DNA of 64,000 bases. Origin: Miltoncostaea oceani (lineage in GTDB: Bacteria > Actinomycetota > Thermoleophilia > Miltoncostaeales > Miltoncostaeaceae). This document shows, piece after piece, positions 1 through 7,662 of the stretch. Location of the stretch: positions 3,237,001 through 3,301,000 of the forward strand of contig NZ_CP064356.1 in NCBI RefSeq assembly GCF_018141545.1. The letters are read 5' to 3'. Under the pieces are notes generated by a model. It was not told the origin of the DNA and did no database searches. It saw only the letters and a list, made by a program, of their open reading frames with translations. The position numbers and the translations under genes are program-made. Within the stretch, counting starts at the first letter, position 1, and each line of letters begins with the position of its first letter.

Positions 1-377
1 ATGTCAGCGAGGAGGATCGGCAACCACGACGGTCGCCAGTAGTGGCTGGGGTCGTACCACTCGGCCGACATCTCGCCAGCGACAAGACTGGCGGCATCGC
101 GATGGCCGGTTTGGATGAGGCGGCGCCGTTGGTGCAGGGCCTCGTCGAGGGCGAGGAGCTGCCAGCGGCTCGGCAGCGCCGACGCCCCTCGGTCGTCGGT
201 GCCGTCGTGCCAGGCGTACCAGTCGAGGATCTCGGCGGGCGCCGGGAGGCCCTCCCGAGCGAGGGCCTCCCGAGTCGCGTCTTCGTGAATGCCTGGCCTG
301 AGCGGAAGCACGCCGGCGGGCTTGATCGACGCCCACACCGCCTCGTACCGGACGAGCGCATCCGCGAGAGCGGTCAT
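1..377 (-). CDS. SMI1/KNR4 (SUKH)-like protein, C-terminus off the left edge
   Basis: The reading frame is open from an ATG at 377 to the window edge, giving about 125 residues. It carries the SUKH-like core EILDWYAWHDG near residue 53 and a SWLPILLAD segment at the edge. It aligns over its whole visible length with the gene at 763-1383 (shared patterns YE.VW, PLRPG, EAL..GLP.P.EI.DW), so the two are paralogs. SUKH proteins often act as immunity proteins or peptide-binding partners; no cognate toxin is visible here, so the role is unknown. The position beside a broken integrase suggests mobile-island cargo. Confidence 0.75.
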   Translation of the reverse strand, partial: MTALADALVRYEAVWASIKPAGVLPLRPGIHEDATREALAREGLPAPAEILDWYAWHDGTDDRGASALPSRWQLLALDEALHQRRRLIQTGHRDAASLVAGEMSAEWYDPSHYWRPSWLPILLAD

Positions 378-762
378 CGCCCGCAGACGCCGAACCCCGC
401 GACGCGGAGGTTCGGAAGAGGGATGTCCAGGAAGTGGGTTCCGGTCACGGCGGCCGGCGAAACAGGCTCCACGGGGCTGGAGTCCACGCGAACAGACGGT
501 GGCCGACGTTCTGGCAACCTCGCGGATCGCTCATGGGCGGCCGTGAGCCTACCGGCCGTCGCACTGCCCCCGATCAGTCCTCCCTCGCCCTCCGTCGCGA
601 TCGGAGCAGACGAACACCCTCTATCGCGAGCCTCAACGTGGTCGATGGGGCGGCCTGCTGACCAGTACGTCTCCGAACTCCACAACGTCGTCATCGAGAT
701 GGCCATGGTCGCGGCTGAACCCGTACGGCGTGGGCGGCGACAGACGGGAGCGCGACGAGGCG
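378..762. other. 385-bp gap between the two SUKH paralogs
   Basis: I see no convincing gene. Frames are open on both strands, but their compositions look like shadows and none matches a family I know. A degraded third gene cannot be excluded. Nothing resembling a toxin, RNA gene or long repeat was seen. Confidence 0.4.
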
Positions 763-1383
763 TCATTGCAGTTGCGGGGGGACGTATTCGGGAGCGGGCG
801 GACGGCGGTCCCTGTCGATCTCCCAGTGGGGGAAGCGTCCATCCGTCCGCAATCGCGTGCAGCAGCGGAGGACGACCGTCCAATACTCGATCACCGACGC
901 CATCGACGGCGAGGCCATCTCGTTCGCCTCCTCAGGCGCGTCGCTGGCCCAGGCCCGAAGCGGCACCTCATCGCCGCCTGCCCTGAGCTCGGCGACGACA
1001 TAGGTCGCGTCACCCATCAGCACCGGAAGCCAGGAGTGGTGCCAGTGGAAATCCAGGTCGTCCCACTCGTCGGGTGGCTCGCTCGGACCGAGCGTGGCGA
1101 TGAAGCGACGCCGCTCCTCCCGTACCTGCTCACGGTGCTCGAGGGCCTCGTCGAGGGACAGCAGGTGCCAGACGCTCGGAAGCTGCGACAGCCAGCCCTC
1201 GCCGCTTCCGTTGTGCCAGCCGAACCAGTCGATGATCTCCTGCGGGGACGGCAGGCCGGCCCCGGCGAGCGTCTGTCGCACCGTCTCCGGAGAGGCGCCG
1301 GGCCTGAGGGGTTTCACCCCCTCAGGCCGCAAGGTGCCCCAAACGCGCTCGTACTCGGCGAGGGCTTGGCTTAACGCAATCAC
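763..1383 (-). CDS. SMI1/KNR4 (SUKH)-like protein
   Basis: About 206 residues from a GTG at 1383. The frame continues upstream to an ATG at 1461, but those residues are antisense to conserved integrase sequence, so the GTG is preferred. The core EIIDWFGWHNGSGE lies at residues 49-62 and HHSWLPVLMGD at 115-125, the usual W..WHNG and WLP.. landmarks of the SMI1/KNR4 superfamily. It is a paralog of the truncated gene at the left edge and is transcribed the same way. The 5' end abuts the integrase fragment almost exactly, so the native start and promoter may have been lost at that junction. An immunity or defence-accessory role is family knowledge, not shown here. Confidence 0.72.
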   Translation of the reverse strand: MIALSQALAEYERVWGTLRPEGVKPLRPGASPETVRQTLAGAGLPSPQEIIDWFGWHNGSGEGWLSQLPSVWHLLSLDEALEHREQVREERRRFIATLGPSEPPDEWDDLDFHWHHSWLPVLMGDATYVVAELRAGGDEVPLRAWASDAPEEANEMASPSMASVIEYWTVVLRCCTRLRTDGRFPHWEIDRDRRPPAPEYVPPQLQ

Positions 1384-2007
1384 CGAGAGCAGATCCCCGA
1401 GGGCGGCAGGTTCCTCACCTGGGCAGAAGCCGAGGAACTCCAGTCGTGGATGCCCGAGCACGTCGCACGGATCGTTCCGTTGGCGATCCTGACGATGCTG
1501 CGCCGCGGGGAGATCCTCGGCCTCCGCGACCGTGACCTCGACCTGGACGCCGGAGCGGTGTCGGTGTTCAGCCAGTGCCAGGAGGGCGAGCGCGTCGCTA
1601 CCAAGACCCGCTCCTCACGAAGGATCGTCGACGTCGGTCCGGTTGCGGTGCGCCTCATCGGAGAACAGCAGGACGCCAGGGTCGATTCCCCGGAGGGGTT
1701 CCTCTTCCCCTCGCGCACCGGCGGACCCTTCGACGCCGACAACTTCATGGCGCGGATCTTCACGCCGGCGGCCCGCGCGGCCGGGATCCCCGAGCTGACC
1801 TTCCACGACCTCCGCCACACCGGCGCGTCGCTGATGATCGCCGCCGGCTGCCACGTGAAGGTCATCGCCGAGCAGATGGGCCACTCCGACGGTGGAGGCC
1901 TCGTCCTCAAGCGCTACGGCCACCTCTGCAAGGGGGCCCGCCGTCAGGCTGCCGAGGCCCTCGAGACCCATCTCTTCGGGGCGGCCGGCGCCAGCTCTGT
2001 GGGGTAG
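1375..2007 (+). pseudogene. Tyrosine integrase, 5'-truncated
   Basis: Only the C-terminal catalytic domain of a phage-type tyrosine recombinase is present, about 210 codons. The frame shows integrase-like sequence from about 1390 (EGGRFLTWAEAEELQSW), although the first ATG is at 1450 and an in-frame stop lies at 1372. The catalytic set is intact: Arg in LRRGEILGLR, the HDLRHTG box, GHS, and Tyr in KRYGHL. The N-terminal SAM-like core-binding domain is missing. The gene ends 83 bp before the 3' end of tRNA-Arg, the classic position of an island integrase next to its attachment site. With half the protein gone it is presumably inactive. Confidence 0.85.
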
Positions 2008-2054
2008 ACGTGGGATGACGCGCGAGGCCCGGCGCGTGTGCCGTGCCCCAGAAC

Positions 2055-2087
2055 GACGAGAGCCCGGTCAAGGACCGGGCTCTCGTC
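2055..2087 (-). terminator. 15-bp perfect hairpin behind tRNA-Arg
   Basis: Arms 2055-2069 and 2073-2087 are perfectly complementary with an AAG loop. The hairpin starts three bases past the tRNA-Arg 3' end, so it is probably the tRNA terminator, although there is no strong T-run. It shares its outer sequence (GACGAG...CTCGTC) with the hairpin behind tRNA-Ala at 48982-49015. Confidence 0.7.
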
Positions 2088-2089
2088 AA

Positions 2090-2163
2090 TGCGCCAGACA
2101 GGATTCGAACCTGTGACCTCCGGTTTCGTAGACCGGCGCTCTATCCGACTGAGCTACTGGCGC
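2090..2163 (-). tRNA. tRNA-Arg (ACG)
   Basis: Full cloverleaf with acceptor GCGCCAG/CTGGCGC, D-loop TAGCTCAGTCGGATAGAG, anticodon loop CTACGAA (anticodon ACG) and T-arm GGTTCGAATCC. CCA is not encoded. The integrase fragment lies beyond its 3' end, so this tRNA is the likely attachment site of the left-hand island. Confidence 0.96.
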
Positions 2164-2331
2164 GCGACCCGGGAGGTTACCAGGGTCCGCCGGGGTGGCC
2201 AGCAGGGCGGCGGCGGGGGGCGCGGCGGATGGTGCATGATCGCCGCCGAGAGGAGCCCCGATGACCGCCGACGACCGTCCCCCCACAGCCGCCCGGGCCG
2301 CGGGCCGCCCGTCACCCTGAGCGCGCCGCGG

Positions 2332-3411
2332 GTGGTCGTGTGCGGCGCCGGCGTCATCGGCGCCGCCGTCGCGTGGGCGCTCGCGCGGCACGGCGTGCCG
2401 GCGGTGATCGTGGACCGCGGCGGTCCGGCGGCGGCGGCGTCGGGCAGCGCCTCCGGGTTCCTCGCCGCCGACTGGAACGCCGGGAACCCCCTCGACGCGA
2501 TGAGCCGCGCGAGCTTCGCGCTGCACCGCGAGCTCGCCGACGAACTGGGGGCGGAGCGGATCGGGTACCGGCCGCTCGAGGTCATCAGCGCCGCGACGGC
2601 GGAGGAGGGCGACCTGGAGCGGTACCGGCGGCTCCCGACGCCGGACTGGCTCGACGGGCGCGTCGTCGCGCACGAGGTGATCGGCACCACCGCGACGGCG
2701 GCACAGGTCGACCCGCGGCGGTTCACGACGGCGCTGGTGGACGACGCGGTCGCCGCCGGCGCGCGGTTCGTGTCGGGGGTGGTCGACGGCCTCGACCTCG
2801 CCCCTGACGGCACCGTGCGGGGCGTCCGCATCGACGGCGCCGTGGAGCCGTGCGACGTGGTGGTGCTGGCGCTCGGGCCGTGGACGGACCGCGCGCAGCG
2901 GTGGCTGGCGCTGCCCCAGGTGTTCGGCACACGGATGGCGAGCATGCTGCTCGCCGCGGACGCGCCCGCGCAGGCGGTGTTCAGCGAGTACGCCGCCCCC
3001 GGCGGCGGCGGGATGCAGTTCCGCATCTACCCCCGCCCCGGCGGGACCGTCTACATCACGGGCCGGCAGGAGCACGGGACCCTTCCCGACGACCCGGCCG
3101 CGATCGCGCCCTCGGAGGACTCGATCGCGGAACTGCGCCGCGTCGCGGCGGTCCACAGCTCCCGGCTCGCCGCCGCCGGCGAGCTCGCCCGGTCGGCGTG
3201 CCACCGCCCCCTCACCGTCGACGGCCTCCCGCTGATCGGCCCCGTGCCGGGCGCGTCGGGGGCGTTCCTCGCGACGGCGCACGCGTCATGGGGGCTGCTC
3301 CACGCCCCCGCGACGGGGCGGATGGTCGCCGAGATGGTCCTCGATGGCGGGTCCACGTCGCTCGACGCGGCGCCGTTCGCGGTGGGGCGCCTGCCGGCCG
3401 GGCGCCGCTGA
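2332..3411 (+). CDS. FAD-dependent oxidoreductase, DAO family
   Basis: A flavoprotein of the D-amino acid oxidase / glycine oxidase superfamily, about 359 residues from the GTG at 2332. The N-terminal Rossmann motif VVVCGAGVIGAAVA binds FAD and is followed by the acidic strand end VIVDRG. The C-terminal signature DGLPLIGPVPG...ATAHASWGLLHAPATG is typical of the family. The natural N-terminus is unclear. An ATG at 2261 with a strong GAGAGGAG site and a CATGAT -10-like box upstream is in another frame that stops at 2320; one missing C in the six-C run at 2279-2284 would join it to this gene. The in-frame ATG at 2236 overlaps the -10-like box and is less likely. Substrate unknown. Confidence 0.85.
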   Translation: MVVCGAGVIGAAVAWALARHGVPAVIVDRGGPAAAASGSASGFLAADWNAGNPLDAMSRASFALHRELADELGAERIGYRPLEVISAATAEEGDLERYRRLPTPDWLDGRVVAHEVIGTTATAAQVDPRRFTTALVDDAVAAGARFVSGVVDGLDLAPDGTVRGVRIDGAVEPCDVVVLALGPWTDRAQRWLALPQVFGTRMASMLLAADAPAQAVFSEYAAPGGGGMQFRIYPRPGGTVYITGRQEHGTLPDDPAAIAPSEDSIAELRRVAAVHSSRLAAAGELARSACHRPLTVDGLPLIGPVPGASGAFLATAHASWGLLHAPATGRMVAEMVLDGGSTSLDAAPFAVGRLPAGRR

Positions 3412-3454
3412 GGCCGGGGATCGCGGGAGCGGCGATCACCCGGGTGCGACGGGA

Positions 3455-3544
3455 CGGAGAGGGAGGGATTCGAACCCTCGAATCAGGTTAACCCCGATTA
3501 CCCGCTTAGCAGGCGGATGCCTTCAGCCACTCGGCCACCTCTCC
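3455..3544 (-). tRNA. tRNA-Ser (GCT)
   Basis: Class II tRNA of 90 nt with acceptor GGAGAGG/CCTCTCC, a long variable arm, anticodon GCT in the loop after CCGCCT, and T-arm GGTTCGAATCC. CCA is not encoded. It lies between the DAO-type gene and a methyltransferase. Confidence 0.95.
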
Positions 3545-3608
3545 CCGAGGCGACCGCCATCCTAGCGAGCGGCCCGCGAAAGGGTGCGGCGGCGCGTAGC
3601 CTCGGCAC

Positions 3609-4424
3609 GTGGACGGATCACCGGATCTCGGCGGGTTCGCGGACGTCGACGGGGCGGCGGAGCCGGGCGCCCTCGCGGGGTACCTCGACACCGTCCGCGG
3701 CGTGGGTGCGGTGGCGGAGTGGAAGGAGCGCTCGTTCGCGCTCCTCGACCCCCGGCCCGGCGCGGAACTGCTGGACCTGGGCTGCGGTACCGGGGACGAC
3801 CTCCTCGCCCTCGCCCCACGCGTCGCCCCCGGTGGTCGTGTCGTCGGCGTCGACGCGAGCGCCGCGATGGTGGCCGAGGCGCGGCGGCGGACCGCCGGTC
3901 ATCCGGGGGTCGAGGTCCACCGGGGCGACGGCCACCGCCTCGACCTGCCGGACGGATCGCTCGACGGCGCCCGGGCGGAGCGGGTGCTGCTGCACGTCCC
4001 CGACCCCGCCGTGGTGGTCGCGGAGATGGTGCGCGTCCTGCGTCCCGGCGGCCGCCTGGTGGTGGCGGAGCCGGACTGGGGGACCCTCGTCATCGACGCC
4101 CCCGACGCCGCGGCGTCCCGCGCCGTCGCCGCTGCGGGGGCCGGGCGGTTCCGCTCCCCCTTCGCCGGGCGCACGCTGCGGCGCCTCCTGATCGCGGCCG
4201 GGCTGACGGACGTGGAGGTCGCGGCCCGTGCCCTGGTGATCCACGACCCGGACGCCGCCGAGGCGGTGTTCCAGCTCGCCGACGCCGCGGACCGCGCCGT
4301 CGGCGCCGGGTCCCTCACCCCCGCCGAGGCGACCGCCTGGCGCGACGGCGTCGCCCGCGCCGGGGCCGCCGGGACCCTGCTGGTGGCGATGACGGCGTTC
4401 ATGGCGAGCGGCCGCCGCCCCTGA
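3609..4424 (+). CDS. Class I SAM-dependent methyltransferase
   Basis: 271 residues from a GTG. SAM-binding motif I is LDLGCGTGDDLLALA near residue 56, followed by VVGVDAS and the post-I pattern. GDGHRLDLPDGSLDGARAERVLLHV matches the Methyltransf_11/UbiE type, and LRPGGRLVVAEPDWG follows. The substrate cannot be read from sequence. The start is supported by a TAGCCT box at 3597-3602 ending six bases before the GTG, which implies a leaderless transcript. It stands alone between two serine tRNA genes. Confidence 0.88.
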   Translation: MDGSPDLGGFADVDGAAEPGALAGYLDTVRGVGAVAEWKERSFALLDPRPGAELLDLGCGTGDDLLALAPRVAPGGRVVGVDASAAMVAEARRRTAGHPGVEVHRGDGHRLDLPDGSLDGARAERVLLHVPDPAVVVAEMVRVLRPGGRLVVAEPDWGTLVIDAPDAAASRAVAAAGAGRFRSPFAGRTLRRLLIAAGLTDVEVAARALVIHDPDAAEAVFQLADAADRAVGAGSLTPAEATAWRDGVARAGAAGTLLVAMTAFMASGRRP

Positions 4425-4456
4425 GCGACCCGCGGGTATCCTCGCCCGGCGCCCCC

Positions 4457-4544
4457 GGAGGGGTGGCAGAGCGGTCGAATGCGACGGTCTTGAAAACCGT
4501 TGCCGGGCAACCCCCGGCCGAGGGTTCGAATCCCTCCCCCTCCG
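4457..4544 (+). tRNA. tRNA-Ser (TGA)
   Basis: Class II tRNA, 88 nt, acceptor GGAGGGG/CCCCTCC with G discriminator, anticodon TGA in loop CTTGAAA, long GC-rich variable arm and T-arm GGTTCGAATCC. CCA is not encoded. Confidence 0.96.
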
Positions 4545-4588
4545 TTCGACGACGCGAGGCACCCTCGTTCGGCCGTCGCACCCCGTGC

Positions 4589-5083
4589 CTACCGGAGTGC
4601 GGCCTCCCCGCGGGCGTCGGCGATCGCGCGGACGGCGTTCTCGGGGAGCGGGGTGCTGATCGTGACGCGGCGTCCGTTGGTGAGGGTGAGGCGCAGGGCG
4701 GGGCCGGTCCGGAGGGTCAGCCACAACCCCTGACGGGGCGACCAGCTGATCCCCCAGCCCCACCGCCACGGTGAGACGGAGATCTCGACGGCCTCGGCGT
4801 CGCGGATGCGATCCAGCGGGTACCGGAACCGGGGCCAGCCGAACACGCCGAAGTGCACCGTCACGCCGTTCGGGCCGGCGATAGAACGGACGCTGTTCGC
4901 GGTCAACAGGTTCGCCAGCACGGCGACGACGATGATCGCGGCGGAGATCACCCCGAGGCCCGTCCACGATCCGTTCGCGACCCCCAGCGCGAGGAGCGGC
5001 ACGGCCATGGCCGTCGTCAGCCAGAGCGCGAACCAGTTGGTCGTGCGCCCCGAGTAGAACGTGTGGACAGCGGTGTCGTTCAC
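4589..5083 (-). CDS. Membrane protein with PH-like domain
   Basis: 164 residues. Two adjacent hydrophobic segments (about residues 17-35 and 41-61) are followed by a soluble part rich in beta strands. That part has the pattern VTVHFGVFGWPRFRYPLDRIRDAEAVE and ends in LTLTNGRRVTISTPLPE, as in bacterial PH-domain membrane proteins. It overlaps the upstream GntR gene by 4 bp and is therefore co-transcribed and probably co-regulated with it. No biochemical role is evident; GntR-linked membrane proteins of this type are often of unknown function. Confidence 0.75.
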   Translation of the reverse strand: MNDTAVHTFYSGRTTNWFALWLTTAMAVPLLALGVANGSWTGLGVISAAIIVVAVLANLLTANSVRSIAGPNGVTVHFGVFGWPRFRYPLDRIRDAEAVEISVSPWRWGWGISWSPRQGLWLTLRTGPALRLTLTNGRRVTISTPLPENAVRAIADARGEAALR

Positions 5084-5427
5084 GTGAGCTCCTGGATCAG
5101 TCGGATCAGGTCGTCGCGCCCCATCCCGTGGGTGCGCGCGAGGTCGATCAGCTCCGTCGCCGCCACCACCACCGCCGGGGCGGACGGTGCGGCCGTCGCG
5201 ACGCGGACCCCGCGACCCCGGCGGAACTCGAGGACGCCGCCGTCACGGAGCTGGCGGTATGCCGCCAGGACGGTGTTGCGATCGACGGACAGCGCCTCGG
5301 CCAGTTCCGCCGCCGGGGGAAGCTGCGCGCCGACGGTGAGGTCGCCGCTCGCCAGCGCGCGTCGCACGCAGGTCGCGATCTGGTCCCGCAGCCCCATCGG
5401 CGACGAATGGTCGATTGCCCACAGCAT
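5080..5427 (-). CDS. GntR-family transcriptional regulator (YtrA-like, short)
   Basis: 115 residues from the ATG at 5427. A winged helix-turn-helix spans residues 8-72 (LRDQIATCVRRALASGDL, QLPPAAELAEALSVDRNTV, RDGGVLEFRRGRGVRVA), and only a short C-terminal helix follows. There is no large effector domain, which fits the YtrA-type subgroup. The start codon lies inside the left arm of a long palindrome (5418-5458), a strong hint of autorepression. It is the first gene of a two-gene unit with the PH-domain membrane protein. Confidence 0.88.
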   Translation of the reverse strand: MLWAIDHSSPMGLRDQIATCVRRALASGDLTVGAQLPPAAELAEALSVDRNTVLAAYRQLRDGGVLEFRRGRGVRVATAAPSAPAVVVAATELIDLARTHGMGRDDLIRLIQELT

Positions 5428-5458
5428 GGTACTAATGAAACTAGCACCATGCTGTGGG
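5418..5458. promoter_or_regulatory. Palindromic operator at the GntR start
   Basis: Arms CCCACAGCATGGT-A-CTA (5418-5434) and TAG-C-ACCATGCTGTGGG read as reverse complements with one mismatch around a short AT-rich centre. The GntR ATG at 5425-5427 is inside the left arm. The inner GGTACTA...TAGCACC resembles GntR-type sites. Autoregulation is inferred. Confidence 0.75.
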
Positions 5459-5467
5459 AAGGCGAAG

Positions 5468-5590
5468 GGCCTACTCCTCGATGGGGATCGCGATGGTCTC
5501 GGCAGGACCCCGTCGTACTCCTCCGCCGCCCTGGCCTTGTCCGACTGCAGCAGCGCCGTCATGGCGTCCATGTCCGGGACGTCCCGGCGG
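5468..5590 (-). pseudogene. Remnant of a small coding region, frameshifted
   Basis: On the minus strand one frame reads naturally as DMDAMTALLQSDKARAAEEYDGV. The next frame continues PAETIAIPIEE and a stop at about 5468. A single lost base near 5508-5512 would join them into one C-terminus. The family is not recognised. It lies in the 303-bp interval between the GntR and ZIP-like genes, which otherwise holds only the operator. It could be chance coding-like sequence. Confidence 0.35.
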
Positions 5591-5730
5591 ATTCCGCTCG
5601 TCGAGGTCCCGGGAGCGGCCGCGCCTGAGCCGGCGCCGGGCGGATCGCCCCCTCCGGCCCGTGACTCGCGCCCCGCGGGCTGATGTGGTGCGATCGTGGT
5701 GATGGGACACCCGCCCCGCACGGTCCCGGC

Positions 5731-6450
5731 GTGACGGCCGCCCTCGGCTGGGGGGCCCTCGCCGCGTCGTCACTGGTCATCGGGGCGCTGCTCGGCCTCG
5801 TCCGGCCGTGGCCGCCGCGGCCGCTCGGGCTCGTGCTCGCGTTCGGCGCCGGGGCCCTGATCAGCGCCGTCAGCTTCGACCTGGCCCAGGAGGGCGCGCA
5901 GGTCGGCGGGGCCGGCTACCTCGGGCTGGGCCTCGCCGTCGGCGCGTTCACGTACTTCGGGCTGAACCGGCTCCTCCGACGACGCAGCCGCCATGGGGGT
6001 GGAGGCGACGCGGACGAGGCCGGCGGCGGGTCGCTCGCGCTCGGGGCGTTCCTCGACGGCATCCCCGAGCAGGCCGTCCTCGGGATCGGCGTCGCATCCG
6101 GCAGCGGGGTGAGCGTCGGCCTCCTCGTCGCGATCTTCGTCTCCAACCTCCCGGAGGCCATCGGCTCGGCGACCGACATGCGCGCCGCCGGGACGCCCGC
6201 CGCGGCCATCCGACGCCTGTGGGTCATCGTCGCCGTCATCTGCACCGCCGCGACCGTCGCGGGCTACGCGATCGCCGACAACGTGTCCGGGGACCTCAAC
6301 GCCGCGGTCGACGGCTTCGCCGCCGGCGCGCTCCTCGTGATGCTCATCGACTCGATGATCCCCGAGGCGGTCCGCAAGGGCGGGGACGTCTCCGGGCTCG
6401 CCACCGTCCTCGGCTTCGCGGTCGCCGCCGCCCTCTCCAGCGTCTCCTGA
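5731..6450 (+). CDS. ZIP-like membrane transporter
   Basis: 239 residues from a GTG, with about seven or eight hydrophobic segments and a short charged loop (RRRSRHGGGGDADEAG) in the middle, the layout of ZIP metal transporters. The positions matching the metal-binding TM4 and TM5 motifs read LDGIPEQAVLGIG and VSNLPEAIGSATD. The histidines expected in HNxPEG-type motifs are therefore Asp and Ser, while Pro-Glu is kept. Substrate specificity, and even metal transport, are uncertain. It is not overlapped by its neighbours; the AI-2E-type gene starts 24 bp downstream and may be co-transcribed. Confidence 0.8.
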   Translation: MTAALGWGALAASSLVIGALLGLVRPWPPRPLGLVLAFGAGALISAVSFDLAQEGAQVGGAGYLGLGLAVGAFTYFGLNRLLRRRSRHGGGGDADEAGGGSLALGAFLDGIPEQAVLGIGVASGSGVSVGLLVAIFVSNLPEAIGSATDMRAAGTPAAAIRRLWVIVAVICTAATVAGYAIADNVSGDLNAAVDGFAAGALLVMLIDSMIPEAVRKGGDVSGLATVLGFAVAAALSSVS

Positions 6451-6474
6451 CCCCCGCGGGGGTAACTGCGGGCA

Positions 6475-7602
6475 ATGCACACCACCGAGCCGGACCGGGC
6501 GGGCGACACCACCACGCCCGCAACCCCCGCCGCCCCGCGCGCCCGGACCGCCGTCACGCCGCGTCCCCTCGACGTCGCCGCCGGGTGGAGCTGGAGGCTG
6601 CTCGTCGTCGGCGCCGCCGTCGCCGTCGTGTTCCTCGTCCTGTCGCGCCTCCGGATCATCGTCCTGCCCGCGATCGTCGCGCTCCTCGCCACGGCGATCC
6701 TGTACCCGCCACTGCGCTGGCTCCGGGCGAGGGGGTGGCCGCGCCTCCTCGCGACGTGGACCGTCCTGCTCGGGGCGATCACGACGGTCGCGGCGGTCGT
6801 TGCCAGCCTCTCATGGCAGGTCGCCGGCGAGGTCGACCAGCTCGACGTCAGCATCGAGGAGGGCGTCGCCGACGTCGAGGACTGGCTCGTCGACGGCCCC
6901 CTGGGCCTGTCGCGGTCGAGCGTCACCGAGGCGTACGGCCAGGCACGCGAGTGGGTCACCTCCGGGGACGGCCTGCTCTCCACCGGCATCGCCGGCCAGG
7001 CCGTCGTCGCCGTCGAGGTCGTCGCCGGCCTCCTCCTCGCCCTCGTCCTCGTCTTCCTCAAGGACGGCGAGCGGATGTGGCAGGCGATCACCGGCCGCCT
7101 CGGCACCCGTGCCTCCGCACACGTCGACCACGCCGGCCGGCGCGCCTGGACCACCCTCGGCGGCTTCGTGCGGGGCACGGCGATCGTCGCCGCCGTCGAC
7201 GCCGTCCTCATCGGCACCGCCGTCGCCGTCCTCGGCGTGCCGTTCGCCCTCCCCCTCGCGGCGCTCACGTTCGCGGGCGCGTTCCTGCCGATCGTGGGCG
7301 CGGTCGTGGCGGGGGCGATCGCGGTGCTCGTCGCGCTCGCCACCCAGGGCGTCGTCACCGCCCTGATCCTGCTCGGGGTCGTGGTGCTCGTGCAGCAGGT
7401 CGAGGGGGGCGTCCTCCAGCCCATCGTCCTCGGGCGCGCGGTGAGCCTGCACCCCGTCGTCATCCTCCTCGCCGTCGCCGGCGGCGCCGCCCTCGGTGGC
7501 ATCGTCGGCGCGTTCCTCGCCGTGCCCGTCGTCGCGGTCGCCTCCGCCGTCATGGGCTACGTGTGGGGGGAGGTCGGCCCGCGGGACGCCACCGCGCCGT
7601 GA
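6475..7602 (+). CDS. AI-2E / PerM-family transporter
   Basis: 375 residues. After a 30-residue Ala/Pro/Thr-rich N-terminus come two hydrophobic segments, a soluble helical stretch (about 115-175), and a C-terminal membrane block. That block carries the family pattern LPLAALTFAGAFLPIVGAVVAGAIAVLVAL and a late LHPVVILLAVAGGAALGGIVGAFLAVPV. Members include exporters of autoinducer-2 and Na+/H+ antiporters; the substrate here is unknown. It follows the ZIP-like gene in the same direction. Confidence 0.88.
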   Translation: MHTTEPDRAGDTTTPATPAAPRARTAVTPRPLDVAAGWSWRLLVVGAAVAVVFLVLSRLRIIVLPAIVALLATAILYPPLRWLRARGWPRLLATWTVLLGAITTVAAVVASLSWQVAGEVDQLDVSIEEGVADVEDWLVDGPLGLSRSSVTEAYGQAREWVTSGDGLLSTGIAGQAVVAVEVVAGLLLALVLVFLKDGERMWQAITGRLGTRASAHVDHAGRRAWTTLGGFVRGTAIVAAVDAVLIGTAVAVLGVPFALPLAALTFAGAFLPIVGAVVAGAIAVLVALATQGVVTALILLGVVVLVQQVEGGVLQPIVLGRAVSLHPVVILLAVAGGAALGGIVGAFLAVPVVAVASAVMGYVWGEVGPRDATAP

Positions 7603-7662
7603 CGGCGCCCGGCCGATCGCGGCCCGCCCGACGCCCCACGGCGCCGGGCGGCCGCGGCGCGG

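Noticed and set aside
374-883. A 169-codon frame between and over the SUKH genes
   Set aside because: It overlaps the 3' half of the real SUKH gene in another frame and has no recognisable sequence pattern.
1450-2007. A functional small integrase starting at ATG 1450
   Set aside because: Integrase-like codons continue upstream of 1450 and the core-binding domain is missing, so the ATG is internal to a truncated gene.
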